DNA from: Halomonas maura
GTDB lineage: Bacteria; Pseudomonadota; Gammaproteobacteria; Pseudomonadales; Halomonadaceae
Length of the DNA: 64,000 bases
NCBI RefSeq assembly: GCF_030409305.1
Contig: NZ_JAUFPQ010000009.1
Coordinates: 358,356 to 422,355 of the forward strand
Reading direction: 5' to 3'
Made by a program: the position numbers and the translations under genes. Below the pieces are notes generated by a model. That model did not search any database, had not been told where the DNA came from, and was given only the letters and a program-made list of their open reading frames with translations. How positions within the stretch are numbered: position 1 is the first letter of the stretch; every line of letters begins with the position of its first letter. Positions 47,609-57,830 of this stretch are shown here, piece by piece.

Positions 47609-48298
47609 TCAGCCGGCGGCGGCGTCGCCGCGCCCCTGCAGGTTGCGGTGCAGGATGGAATGGAACTCCTCGGCGAAGTCCTCGTACTTGCCCAGCAGTC
47701 GCGAGGACTCGGCGGAGAGCCGGTTGTAGAAGATCACCGCGGGAATCGCGGCGAACAGGCCCATGGCGGTGGCAATCAGCGCCTCGGCGATCCAGGGCGC
47801 GACGGTGGCCAGCGTCGCCTGCTGGGCCATGGAGAGGGACTGGAAGGAGCCCATGATCCCCCAGACGGTGCCGAACAGCCCGATATAGGGGCTCGACGAG
47901 GCGACCGTGGCCAGGAACACCAGGTGCAGGTTGAGTCGGTCCTCCTCCCGGGACCAGGCGACGCGCATGCTGCGCTGGACGCCGTCGAGGATCGCCTGGG
48001 GACTGCGGGTCTTGGGCAGCAGGCGATTGAATTCGCGGAAACCGGCGCGGAAGATGTGTTCGGCGCCGAGGGTTTCCTGCTCGGAGGGCGTCTCGCGGTA
48101 GAGCTCGTTGAGGTCGACCCCGGACCAGAAGCGGTCCTCGAAACGGCGATGGGCATTGCGGGCGCGGCGCATCACGAAGGTGCGCTGGAAGATCACTACC
48201 CAGGAGAGCAGCGAACCCAGCAGCAGCAGCAGCATCACCGCCTGGACCACGCCGCTGGCGTTGATGATCAGGTGGGGAATGGACATGGCGTCGTTCAC
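47609..48298 (-). CDS. tolQ: Tol-Pal system protein TolQ (ExbB family)
   Basis: A 229-aa inner-membrane proton channel subunit with three helices (AVMLLLLLGSLLSWVVIF; LVFLATVASSSPYIGLFGTVWG; ATVAPWIAEALIATAMGLFAA). I used the GTG at 48298 because AGGAA lies 5 bases upstream; the ATG at 48286 lacks a spaced site. It is the first tol gene, directly after ruvB. The thioesterase gene ybgC that usually precedes tolQ is absent here. Confidence 0.95.
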   Translation of the reverse strand: MNDAMSIPHLIINASGVVQAVMLLLLLGSLLSWVVIFQRTFVMRRARNAHRRFEDRFWSGVDLNELYRETPSEQETLGAEHIFRAGFREFNRLLPKTRSPQAILDGVQRSMRVAWSREEDRLNLHLVFLATVASSSPYIGLFGTVWGIMGSFQSLSMAQQATLATVAPWIAEALIATAMGLFAAIPAVIFYNRLSAESSRLLGKYEDFAEEFHSILHRNLQGRGDAAAG

Positions 48299-48336
48299 GG
48301 GATTCCTCGTCTCGTCGATCGTGACTGGGTGAGTCG

Positions 48337-49356
<1,020 letters not shown>

Positions 49357-49405
49357 GCTGGTCCTCCGCTGGGAGCCGGGATGGGATGGATGGCCGGGGC
49401 ATGGC

Positions 49406-50020
49406 CTAGCCCGCCATGCGACGAGCCAGCGCCGCCTTGATCATCGCCTCGGTACTGCCCTCTTCGCCGAGGCCGACCAGCATCCGCGTGGCCTCGGCGG
49501 GCTTGTAGCCCAGGCTGACCAGCGCCGCCTCGGCATCGGCCAGCGGATCCTGGCGACCGGTCGCCGGCGACGGCGTGGAGCCGACCTCGGCGGCGGTAAG
49601 CTCGGCGCCTCCTTCCCAGTGGGGAAAGCGATCGCGCATCTCCACGATCAGCCGCTCGGCGGTCTTCTTGCCGACGCCGGGCAGGCGGGTCAGCGCCTTG
49701 ACGTCGTCGTCCATCACGCAGCGGATGAAGGCTTCCTCATCCATGCCCGAGAGGATCGCCAGGGCCAGCCTGGGCCCGATGCCATTGACCTTGATCAGGG
49801 CCCGGAACAGGGCCCGCTCCTGCTCCCGGGCGAAGCCGTAGAGCAGATGGGCGTCATCGCGCACCGTCAGGTGGGTGTACAACGCGACCTGCTCGCCGAG
49901 ACCCGGCAAGGCCACCAGGGTCGTCATCGACGCCTCGAGCTCATAGCCGATGCCGGCCACGTCCACCACCAGCCAGGGTGGCTGTTTCTCCAGCAGGGTG
50001 CCACGCAGGCGTCCGATCAT
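49406..50020 (-). CDS. ruvA: Holliday junction branch migration protein RuvA
   Basis: A 204-aa tetrameric junction-binding protein. It has an OB-fold ([20 protein letters not shown]), two helix-hairpin-helix motifs ([26 protein letters not shown]) and a C-terminal RuvB-binding domain ([13 protein letters not shown]). Confidence 0.96.
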   Translation of the reverse strand: MIGRLRGTLLEKQPPWLVVDVAGIGYELEASMTTLVALPGLGEQVALYTHLTVRDDAHLLYGFAREQERALFRALIKVNGIGPRLALAILSGMDEEAFIRCVMDDDVKALTRLPGVGKKTAERLIVEMRDRFPHWEGGAELTAAEVGSTPSPATGRQDPLADAEAALVSLGYKPAEATRMLVGLGEEGSTEAMIKAALARRMAG

Positions 50021-50153
50021 GGTATGTCACAGTCCTTGGTCAAGAATCCAGCGCGGCGGGGCGCATCGCGCTCACTATACTGGTCCCCTTGGCGCCATGC
50101 CAGTCCAGGCAAACGGCGTTCGATAACAGCCAACCGTCGCCGTTCCGCGACAT

Positions 50154-50696
50154 TCAGGAGGGCCGGTAGTCCCGCCAGGCATTGCCCTTGCGTGACCGCT
50201 TGCCGCCGCCGAAGCTGCCCTGGGTGATCAGGCCCTGCCGCGCATGGGCGTGGGTCAGGGCGATTGCCAGGGCATCGGCCGCATCGGCCTGGGGCGTGCC
50301 CGACAGCCCGAGGATGGCGGTGACCATATGCTGGACCTGGGCCTTGTCCGCCGCCCCACCCCCGGTGACCGCCTGCTTGATCTGGCGCGGACCGTACTCG
50401 CTCACCGGCAGGCCATGGTTGGCGGCGCAGACGATGGCGGTGCCCCGGGCCTGGCCGAGCTTGAGCGCCGAATCGGCGTTCTTCGACATGAACACCTGCT
50501 CGATGGCGAACTCCCCGGGGCCATGCAGCCCGATCACCTCGCTGATGCCGGCATAGACCTGGGCCAGGCGCTGAGCCAGATCGTCGCCCCGGGTGCGGAT
50601 GCAGCCACTGGCCACATAGCGCGGGCTGGAGGCGCTGGCATCCAGCACCCCGTAACCGGTGATCCGCGAGCCGGGATCGATGCCCAGGATCAGCAC
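50154..50696 (-). CDS. ruvC: Crossover junction endodeoxyribonuclease RuvC
   Basis: Cuts Holliday junctions. The 180-aa protein has the acidic catalytic residues in [14 protein letters not shown] (first Asp), the Glu in FAIEQVFMS, and the later [15 protein letters not shown] chose the GTG at 50696, next to GGAGGAGG, which gives (M)LILGIDPG as in relatives; a GTG at 50717 is in frame but poorly placed. Confidence 0.95.
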   Translation of the reverse strand: MLILGIDPGSRITGYGVLDASASSPRYVASGCIRTRGDDLAQRLAQVYAGISEVIGLHGPGEFAIEQVFMSKNADSALKLGQARGTAIVCAANHGLPVSEYGPRQIKQAVTGGGAADKAQVQHMVTAILGLSGTPQADAADALAIALTHAHARQGLITQGSFGGGKRSRKGNAWRDYRPS

Positions 50697-50756
50697 CGGC
50701 CCTCCTCCGTCCGGCACGGGGCGCCCGGCCGGCTCCGTTCACCGCCGCAGTGCGTC

Positions 50757-50947
50757 GACGATCCCATTCGTGGCCGGTCGAGCGTGCCTGGGGGGACAGG
50801 CTCGCCCCTCGAGCCCCGCCATGATGTCATCGGCGGCTGGTCAAATCGTGCATTGGGGGACACGCCCATTCCTCGAGTCCTTCCATGATGTCATCGGCGG
50901 CTGGTCAGATCGCGCATGGGTGGACAGGCTCACTCCTTGAGCTCATC
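50757..50947. repeat. Three-copy 64-bp tandem repeat matching the yebC 3' end
   Basis: Units begin near 50756, at 50820 and at 50884 (CATGATGTCATCGGCGGCTG in the last two) with a 64-bp period; the first copy is more diverged. The next in-phase position, 50948, is CATGATGGCATCC inside the last codons of yebC. The unit also contains the CTCGAG-like segment just after those codons. The array looks like degenerate duplications of the yebC end. Confidence 0.8.
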
Positions 50948-51682
50948 CATGATGGCATCCGAGAAGTCCGCATTGGTGTAAACATTCTGCACATCGTCCA
51001 GCTCCTCGAGCATGTCCACCAGCTTGAGGATGCGTCGGCCGAGCTCGATGTCGTCGATGGGGGCATGGTTGTCGGGGTATAGGCCGACGTCGCTGGCGTC
51101 CGGCTCGATGCCCGCCGCGACCAGGGCGTCCTTCACCGCGCCGAAGGCCTGGGGGCTGGTGACCACCTCCAGGCGACCGTCGCCCAGGGCCTCGATATCC
51201 TCGGGCTCGGCGGCCAGGGTCGCCTCCATGGCGGCCTCCTCGCTGATTCCCTGCGGCAGGATCAGGCGCCCCTGCTTGTGGAACATGAAGGCCACCGACC
51301 CGGCGGTGCCCAGGTTGCCGCCGTGCTTGCCGAAGGCATGTCGCACGGCGGAGACAGTGCGATTGCGGTTATCGGTCATCGCCTCCACCAGCATCGCCAC
51401 CCCCTCGGGACCATAGCCCTCATAGACGACCTCCTCCATGTCGTCGCCGTCGCCGTTGCCGGCGCCACGGTCCACGGCCCGCTGGATGGTGTCCTTGGTC
51501 ATGTTGCTGGCCAGCGCCTTGTCGATGGCGGCGCGCAGGCGCGGATTGTCGTCGGGCTCGCCGCCGCCTTGCCGGGCGGCCACGGTCAGCTCACGGATCA
51601 GCTTGGTGAAGATCTTGCCCCGCTTGGCGTCCTGGGCGGCCTTGCGATGCTTGATGTTGGCCCACTTGCTGTGGCCTGCCAT
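50930..51682 (-). CDS. yebC: YebC/PmpR-family transcription and translation regulator
   Basis: A 250-aa three-domain protein starting MAGHSKWANIKHRKAAQDAK, the family signature. Members bind DNA or help ribosomes through stalling sequences. The ATG at 51682 has GAGGAGA upstream. It sits between aspS and ruvC, the usual order. Its last codons are the template of the 64-bp repeats that follow. Confidence 0.94.
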   Translation of the reverse strand: MAGHSKWANIKHRKAAQDAKRGKIFTKLIRELTVAARQGGGEPDDNPRLRAAIDKALASNMTKDTIQRAVDRGAGNGDGDDMEEVVYEGYGPEGVAMLVEAMTDNRNRTVSAVRHAFGKHGGNLGTAGSVAFMFHKQGRLILPQGISEEAAMEATLAAEPEDIEALGDGRLEVVTSPQAFGAVKDALVAAGIEPDASDVGLYPDNHAPIDDIELGRRILKLVDMLEELDDVQNVYTNADFSDAIMDELKE

Positions 51683-51778
51683 GTCACGTCTCCTCGGCGA
51701 TCCCCGCTGGCCAGCCGCGCCCGGCATATCGCGCAGGGCCAGGGCATCCCCGTTGCTGGATGGGGCGCGCCCAAATGA

Positions 51779-51802
51779 CACCGGCGCCCTGGGGCGCCGG
51801 TG
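51779..51802 (-). terminator. Terminator after aspS
   Basis: A 10-bp perfect stem CACCGGCGCC/GGCGCCGGTG with a 4-base loop, 20 bp after the aspS stop; followed on the minus strand by TCATTT. It would separate aspS from yebC. Confidence 0.65.
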
Positions 51803-51822
51803 GAGGGTTGCCGGAGCGCGCC

Positions 51823-53604
51823 TTACTCGCCGGCGCCTTCCGCCTTGGCCTTCTGGCGCAGCCGGATATTGAGCTCCTTGAGCTGCTCGGCACTGACCTC
51901 GCCCGGGGCGTCGGTCATCAGGCAGGCCGCGCTCTGGGTCTTGGGAAAGGCGATCACCTCGCGAATGGTACGCGCCCCGCTCATCAGCATGACCAGGCGG
52001 TCGAGGCCGAAGGCCAGGCCGCCATGGGGCGGCGCGCCATACTGCAGGGCGTCGAGCAGGAAGCCGAACTTCTCGCGCGCCTCCTGCTGGTCGATGCCCA
52101 GCACCTCGAGCACCGTCTGCTGCATGGCCTGGTCGTGGATACGGATCGAGCCGCCGCCCAGCTCGGTGCCGTTGAGCACCATGTCATAGGCCCGGGACAG
52201 GGCCCCGGCCGGGTGGTTCTTGAGGGTCTCGACGTCACAGGACGGTGCCGTGAAGGGATGGTGCAGGGCCTGCAGGCGGGCACTGCCGTCGTCCTCGAAC
52301 ATCGGGAAGTCGACCACCCACAGCGGCGACCACTCGCAGGTATAGAGGTCGAGATCCTCGCCGAGCCGGACACGCAGCGCGCCCAGCGCCTCGTTGACGA
52401 TGCGCGCCTTGTCGGCGCCGAAGAAGATGATGTCGCCATCCTCGGCGCCGAGCCGGTCCAGCAGTTGCTCGACCACGCCCTCCATGAACTTGACGATCGG
52501 CGACTGCAGCCCCTCGAGGCCCTTGGCACGCTCGTTGACCTTGATCCAGGCCAGGCCGCGGGCCCCGTAGATGCCGACGAACCTGGTGTAGGCGTCGATC
52601 TCCTTGCGCGACAGCGAGGCACCACCCTTGACCTTGAGCGCCGCGACGCGGCCGTCGTCGGCGTTGGCCGGCCCGGAGAACACCTTGAAGTCCACGTCCT
52701 TCATCAGGTCGTCGACGTCGGTGAGCTCCAGCGGGATGCGCAGGTCCGGCTTGTCGGAGCCGAAGCGGCTCATGGCCTCGGCATAGGGCATGCGCGAGAA
52801 CTCGGGCAGCTCGACCTGCAGCACTTCCTGGAACAGCTGGCGGATCATGCCCTCGGTGATCGCCATGATGTCCTCCTCCTCGACGAAGGAGGCCTCGAGG
52901 TCGATCTGGGTGAATTCCGGCTGGCGATCGGCGCGCAGGTCCTCGTCGCGGAAGCACTTGGCGATCTGGTAGTAGCGGTCGAAGCCGGACACCATCAACA
53001 GCTGCTTGAACAGCTGGGGCGACTGCGGCAGGGCGAAGAAGCTGCCGGCATGGGTGCGGCTCGGCACCAGGTAGTCCCGGGCGCCCTCGGGGGTGGCGCG
53101 GGTCAGGATCGGGGTCTCGATGTCCAGGAAGCCCTGGCCCTCGAGATAGGCCCGCACGCTGTGGGAGATCCGCGAGCGCAGCCGCAGCTTGTCGATCATC
53201 TCCGGGCGGCGCAGGTCGATGTAGCGGTGCTTGAGGCGCACCTCCTCGCCGACCTTGCCATGCTCGTCGAGCTGGAAGGGCGGCGTGGCCGCGGTGTTGA
53301 GGACCTCGACGTCCTTGGCCAGCACCTCGATCAGCCCGGTGGGCATGTTGGGGTTCTGGGTGCCCTCGGGGCGCAGCCGCACGCGGCCCTGGATGCGCAG
53401 CACGTACTCGCTGCGGGCGCGGTCGGCAGTGGCGAAGGCCTCGGCGGTATCGGGGTCGACCACGACCTGGGCGATGCCATCGCGGTCGCGCATGTCAAGG
53501 AAGATGACCCCGCCATGGTCACGGCGGCGATGTACCCAGCCGCACAGGGTGACCGTCTGATCCACCATGGTCTCGTTCAGCTGGCCGCAATAATGGCTGC
53601 GCAT
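51823..53604 (-). CDS. aspS: Aspartate-tRNA ligase
   Basis: A 593-aa class-II synthetase. It has an N-terminal anticodon-binding OB domain ([20 protein letters not shown]), motif 2 ([18 protein letters not shown]), the bacterial GAD insertion and motif 3 ([12 protein letters not shown]). It starts [15 protein letters not shown]. Whether it charges tRNA-Asn too is not decided by the sequence. Confidence 0.97.
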   Translation of the reverse strand: MRSHYCGQLNETMVDQTVTLCGWVHRRRDHGGVIFLDMRDRDGIAQVVVDPDTAEAFATADRARSEYVLRIQGRVRLRPEGTQNPNMPTGLIEVLAKDVEVLNTAATPPFQLDEHGKVGEEVRLKHRYIDLRRPEMIDKLRLRSRISHSVRAYLEGQGFLDIETPILTRATPEGARDYLVPSRTHAGSFFALPQSPQLFKQLLMVSGFDRYYQIAKCFRDEDLRADRQPEFTQIDLEASFVEEEDIMAITEGMIRQLFQEVLQVELPEFSRMPYAEAMSRFGSDKPDLRIPLELTDVDDLMKDVDFKVFSGPANADDGRVAALKVKGGASLSRKEIDAYTRFVGIYGARGLAWIKVNERAKGLEGLQSPIVKFMEGVVEQLLDRLGAEDGDIIFFGADKARIVNEALGALRVRLGEDLDLYTCEWSPLWVVDFPMFEDDGSARLQALHHPFTAPSCDVETLKNHPAGALSRAYDMVLNGTELGGGSIRIHDQAMQQTVLEVLGIDQQEAREKFGFLLDALQYGAPPHGGLAFGLDRLVMLMSGARTIREVIAFPKTQSAACLMTDAPGEVSAEQLKELNIRLRQKAKAEGAGE

Positions 53605-53652
53605 GTCGTATCCTGTTTCGTTGCGTGATGAAAAGGCGCGAGTGGTGACGGC

Positions 53653-53904
53653 TCAGGCCGCGGCGCCGCCGTCGGAGGATGTCCCAGCCCCCTGGCTGTC
53701 GCCGGCCAGGTTCTTCTTGCCCCCTGACTTGAAGTCGGTCTCGTACCAGCCGCCGCCGGCCAGCCGGAAGCCGGCGGCCGACACCAGGCGTCCGAGCTCG
53801 GCCTGGTCGCAGGCGGGGCAGTCGGTCAGCGGCGCGGCGCTGAGCTTCTGCAGCTTCTCCAGTCGATGGCCGCAGGCCTTGCACTCATATTCGTAGATGG
53901 GCAT
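53653..53904 (-). CDS. FmdB-type zinc ribbon protein
   Basis: An 83-aa protein starting MPIYEYECKACGHRLEKLQK with two zinc knuckles (CKAC and CPAC) and a Gly/Ser-rich tail. FmdB-family proteins are putative regulators with no settled function. The gene lies 48 bp upstream of aspS, its usual neighbour. Longer readings upstream are not coding. Confidence 0.88.
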   Translation of the reverse strand: MPIYEYECKACGHRLEKLQKLSAAPLTDCPACDQAELGRLVSAAGFRLAGGGWYETDFKSGGKKNLAGDSQGAGTSSDGGAAA

Positions 53905-54109
53905 GGTTTGGTTCTCCCTGAAACGACGTCCCGGTGGGCGACGCGACGACGCAACATGGCTCGGTCGCGAATGACGTTCTGCGATATATGGGCAGCCTGC
54001 GCAAACTCCAAGCCTGCCTCGAAAGCCGCATATTATAGCCTGTCGTGCCGCCCGAGGCCCAGCCCCGGGGCCACGCATCCGTCGCCGTCCCGCACACAAG
54101 GAAACCGCC

Positions 54110-55048
54110 ATGCATGCCGTGATTCTCGACGCCGCCAGCCTGGGTCAGGAGATCGACCTCACCCCGATCGAGGCGCAGCTGGACAGGCTCGATGTCCACG
54201 ACCACACCGCCCCCGGTGAGGTGACATCGCGGCTGGCAGGCGCCGAGGTCGCGATCGTCAACAAGGTGGTGCTCGACGACGCTACCCTCGACCGCCTGCC
54301 GGCGTTGCGGCTGATCTGCGTGCTGGCCACCGGTACCAACAACATCGACATGGCGGGTGCCGAGCGGCGCGGGATCGCGGTGCGCAATGTCACCGCCTAT
54401 GGCACCGCCAGCGTCGCCCAGCACACCCTGATGCTGCTGCTGGCCCTGGCCGCCCGGCTGCCCCGCTACCAGCGCGACGTGAGCCAGGGGCGCTGGAACG
54501 CGAGCCCCTTCTTCTGCCTGCTGGATCACCCCACCCTGCAACTGGCGGGCAAGCATCTGGTGATCGTCGGCCAGGGCGAACTGGGGACGCGGGTCGGCGA
54601 GCTGGCCGAGGCCTTCGGGATGCGCGTCAGCTTCGCCGCCCGTCCCGGCGACGCCGGCGGCGACTCCCGGCCCTCCCTGGCCAGCCTCGCCCCCGAGGCC
54701 GATGCCCTCAGCCTGCACTGCCCGCTCACCGAGGCGACCCACCACCTGGTGGACGAGGCCCTGCTGGCGAGCCTCAAGCCCGAGGCCTTGCTGCTCAACT
54801 GCGCCCGCGGCGGCATCATCGACGAGCTCGCCGCCCTGGCCGCCCTCCGCCAGGGGCGCCTCGGCGGCCTCGGGGTCGATGTGCTGCCCCAGGAACCGCC
54901 CCGGGAGGGCCATCCGCTGCTCTCGGCCCTCGACGAGCCGCTCAACCTGATCGTTACCCCGCACAACGCCTGGATCAGCCCCGAGGCTCGCCAGCGCATC
55001 GTGGCACTGACCGCGGACAACCTCGCCGCCTTCCTGGCACGCGGCTGA
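54110..55048 (+). CDS. D-2-hydroxyacid dehydrogenase (glycerate dehydrogenase-like)
   Basis: A 312-aa NAD(P)-dependent enzyme with the Rossmann loop VIVGQGELGTRVGELAE, catalytic Arg in NCARGGIIDE, Glu in QEPPREGHPL and His in TPHNAWIS. The closest pattern is the hydroxypyruvate/glycerate reductase group. The ATG follows AAGGAA. It is divergent from fmdB. Confidence 0.88.
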   Translation: MHAVILDAASLGQEIDLTPIEAQLDRLDVHDHTAPGEVTSRLAGAEVAIVNKVVLDDATLDRLPALRLICVLATGTNNIDMAGAERRGIAVRNVTAYGTASVAQHTLMLLLALAARLPRYQRDVSQGRWNASPFFCLLDHPTLQLAGKHLVIVGQGELGTRVGELAEAFGMRVSFAARPGDAGGDSRPSLASLAPEADALSLHCPLTEATHHLVDEALLASLKPEALLLNCARGGIIDELAALAALRQGRLGGLGVDVLPQEPPREGHPLLSALDEPLNLIVTPHNAWISPEARQRIVALTADNLAAFLARG

Positions 55049-55274
55049 GGGTGGGCGAGTGCCCTGTCCGCCCCGTTGATCCGTGGCACGGCCGCTGGCT
55101 GGGGCTCGGCTCAGCGGGCATGATTCACTCGGCGATGGCTCGGGCCGGATGCGGGAAGTCCGCAGCAAAGATAACGGTATAAACCCTGTCTTCTCTCACG
55201 GCCTGCTTGCACCCCCGGGGCCGGGTCTGGATACTTCTGGCGAGCACCCCTGTTTCAGCTCACCGGACCACGGC

Positions 55275-56183
55275 ATGCTGCATAACCTCGGGTCGATCAA
55301 TCTCGACCACGTCTATCGCGTCCCCCACCTGGTCAGGCCCGGCGAGACCCTTGCCAGCCACGACTACCGCGTCGGCCTGGGGGGCAAGGGCGCCAACCAG
55401 TCGCTGGCCATGGCCCGGGCCGGCGGCCGGGTCCGCCACTGGGGGCGGCTCGGCCGGCAGGACGCCTGGGCACGGGATCTCATGGAGCGCAGCGGCGTGG
55501 CCGTCGACAGCGTTGCGCTGGTCGACGAGCCCAGTGGGCACGCCATCATCCAGGTGGATGACCAGGGCGAGAATGCCATCCTGCTCTTCCCCGGGGCCAA
55601 CCATGGCTTCACGACGGCCGAGCTGGATGCGCGGATCGCCGAGATCGCCCCCGGCGACTGGCTACTGACCCAGAACGAGTGCAATGCCCTGCCCCGGGTG
55701 TTCGCCCAGGCCCAGGCACGGGGGGTGAAGATCGCCTTCAACCCGGCCCCCATGACCGAGGCGGTCGCCGACCTGCCCCTGGAAGCCTGCCGGCTGCTGT
55801 TCGTCAACCGCGGCGAGGCCGAGACCCTCACCGGCCTCGCCGCCGGCGCCCACGCGGAGGCCCTGCTGGAGGCCCTGGCCCGCCGGCTTCCCGCCACCGA
55901 GACGGTGCTGACCCTGGGCGGCGACGGTGCCTGGTACCAGCACGGCGACCAGCGCCATTTCCAGCCGGCACTGCCGGTCGTCGCCCGGGACACCACCGCC
56001 GCCGGCGATACCTTCATCGGCTACTACCTGGCCGCGGTCCAGGCCGACCTGCCGCCGAGGGCCTGCCTCGAGCGTGCCGCCACGGCGGCGGCACTGGGCG
56101 TCCAGCGCCTCGGCGCCACCGAGAGCATTCCCGACGCCAGCGAGGTGGAGCAGGCCCTGCGCCACGGTCTCGACGCCCCCTGA
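55275..56183 (+). CDS. Ribokinase-family sugar kinase
   Basis: A 302-aa PfkB kinase with the N-terminal NLGSINLDHVYRV, the sugar site GGKGANQSLAMARAGG and the C-terminal ATP/anion-hole motif DTTAAGDTFIGYYLA. It is shorter than the N-terminally extended reading because upstream sequence is not coding-like. A -10-like TATAAA lies at about 55179. It is followed 21 bp later by a nucleoside hydrolase, so it probably phosphorylates the ribose released. Confidence 0.87.
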   Translation: MLHNLGSINLDHVYRVPHLVRPGETLASHDYRVGLGGKGANQSLAMARAGGRVRHWGRLGRQDAWARDLMERSGVAVDSVALVDEPSGHAIIQVDDQGENAILLFPGANHGFTTAELDARIAEIAPGDWLLTQNECNALPRVFAQAQARGVKIAFNPAPMTEAVADLPLEACRLLFVNRGEAETLTGLAAGAHAEALLEALARRLPATETVLTLGGDGAWYQHGDQRHFQPALPVVARDTTAAGDTFIGYYLAAVQADLPPRACLERAATAAALGVQRLGATESIPDASEVEQALRHGLDAP

Positions 56184-56204
56184 TCGTCATCGACGAGGAG
56201 CCCC

Positions 56205-57146
56205 ATGACACACCCGATCATCTTCGATACCGACCCCGGCGTCGATGACGCCCAGGCCATCGCCATCGCCCTGCGCCACCCCGCCATCGAGCTGCTGGGC
56301 ATGACCACCACCTTCGGCAATGTCGATGTGACCACCGCCACCCACAACGCCCTGCTGCTCGCCGAGCTGGCCGGTGGTGAGGTGCCCGTGGCCCAGGGGG
56401 CCGCCGCCCCGCTGGTCAAGCCCCGCCACCCGGCTCCGGCGCATATCCATGGCGCCAACGGCCTGGGCGACATCGCGCTGCCCGAGGTGCAGGGCCGCGC
56501 CGACCCGCGCAGCGCGGCACGCTTCATCATCGATACGGTCAATGCCCGCCCCGGCGAGGTCAGCCTGGTGGCGGTCGGGCCGCTCGGCAACCTGGCCACG
56601 GCCCTGCAACTCGACCCGACCCTGATCGACAAGGTCAGGCAGGTGGTGGTGATGGGCGGCTCGATACGAGAAGGCGGCAACGTGACCCCGGTGGCCGAGG
56701 CCAATATCTTCAACGACCCCCATGCCGCCGCGCGGGTACTCACCGCAGGCTGGCCGCTCACCCTGGTGGGCCTGGACGTGACCCACCGCTGCGTGCTCGG
56801 TCCGGCGCACATGGCGCGCATCGCCGCCGGTCAGGGCAAGCTGGGCGAGGTGCTGGCCGGCAGCTACGGCTTCTACCGCGATTTCTACCAGGCCATGCTC
56901 GGCATCGACGGCTGCTGCCCCCATGACAGCTGCGCCCTGGCCTGGCAGATCCGACCGGAGCTGTTCACCACCGCCCGCGGCCACTTGACCGTGGCCACCC
57001 AGGGCGACGCCGAGGGCCAGACCATCTTCGCCCCGGAAAACCGCGGCTATATCGAGCCCCGCTGGTCGCGCACGCCGCTGGCGAACGTCTGCCTGGGCGT
57101 GGACGGCGCGGCCGTGGTGGAGTGGATCACCGAGACCCTGGCGTGA
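56205..57146 (+). CDS. Nucleoside hydrolase
   Basis: A 313-aa enzyme with the calcium-binding DTDPGVDDAQAI N-terminus, the NGLGD loop and the later GGNVTPVAEANIFNDP. It splits the N-glycosidic bond of nucleosides to base plus ribose. With the preceding kinase it makes a salvage pair. No transporter for nucleosides lies nearby. It converges on acyP, 3 bp away. Confidence 0.93.
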   Translation: MTHPIIFDTDPGVDDAQAIAIALRHPAIELLGMTTTFGNVDVTTATHNALLLAELAGGEVPVAQGAAAPLVKPRHPAPAHIHGANGLGDIALPEVQGRADPRSAARFIIDTVNARPGEVSLVAVGPLGNLATALQLDPTLIDKVRQVVVMGGSIREGGNVTPVAEANIFNDPHAAARVLTAGWPLTLVGLDVTHRCVLGPAHMARIAAGQGKLGEVLAGSYGFYRDFYQAMLGIDGCCPHDSCALAWQIRPELFTTARGHLTVATQGDAEGQTIFAPENRGYIEPRWSRTPLANVCLGVDGAAVVEWITETLA

Positions 57147-57149
57147 CCC

Positions 57150-57422
57150 TCAGGATGTCGTGAAGCAATCCGGGTCATGCTGCTCGACCACCTCGAGCTC
57201 CACGTGGGTGACCCGGGCCCCCGGCGGCCCCTTCCACAGCCACTCGCTGAGATCGCGAACCGCCTCACGGCGCCCGCACAGCAGCACCTCGACACGGCCA
57301 TCCGGCAGGTTCCTGGCATGCCCGGTGATCCCGGCCTTGAGGGCCTGCTCCTGAGTGGCGCGACGGTACCAGACCCCCTGCACCTTGCCGGTCACCAGGG
57401 CCTTCACACAGCAGCTGTCCAT
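57150..57422 (-). CDS. acyP: Acylphosphatase
   Basis: A 90-aa protein that hydrolyses acyl phosphates. It has the catalytic Arg in KVQGVWYRRATQEQA and Asn in GHARNLPDGRVEV. The ATG at 57422 gives MDSCCVKALVTGKVQG with a TCCT-complement ribosome site upstream (AGGAGGA). The longer reading is shadow sequence. Confidence 0.92.
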   Translation of the reverse strand: MDSCCVKALVTGKVQGVWYRRATQEQALKAGITGHARNLPDGRVEVLLCGRREAVRDLSEWLWKGPPGARVTHVELEVVEQHDPDCFTTS

Positions 57423-57830
57423 TCGGCGTCCTCCTTGTCGATGCGCGGACCCGCGGCCCGCGAGAGAGCGGAAGCATGCTTCTCTTTCTAGCAGTCTGTC
57501 GGATTTGACCGATCGTCGCGAGACAGACGGATGTCGAGACAGGTTCATTCGATCCGACAAGGCGAATAGCGTGCCATTTCACGACTCGGATCGAATGAAA
57601 GTGGCCGTAAGCCCGAATTTCGTAGCAGATCGGCGTTGAGTCCGACAGGCGACCAGCATCCCGGCCGCTCGCCACCAAGGCGCGAGGCTTCCCCGGGGCC
57701 AGGCGATGCACTAGTCTTTAGGCTGACATACAGACGATCGCTCGGCCAAAAGCCGGGGCGACGCCAGGATTCGCCGCCCACCCCGCGGCGGACCTTCCCA
57801 CAACAACCTTCCTCACCAGGGAGCCACGTC
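57423..57830. other. Divergent acyP - amino-acid dehydrogenase intergenic region
   Basis: A 408-bp gap with no credible gene. It holds a perfect 14-bp inverted repeat (57544-57599, listed separately) and should carry both divergent promoters. Confidence 0.6.
57544..57599. repeat. 14-bp inverted repeat, 28-bp spacer
   Basis: TTCATTCGATCCGA (57544-57557) and TCGGATCGAATGAA (57586-57599) are exact reverse complements, 232 bp before the next gene. The spacing places the half-sites 42 bp apart, four helical turns, which fits a looping or dimeric operator better than a terminator. Confidence 0.7.
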
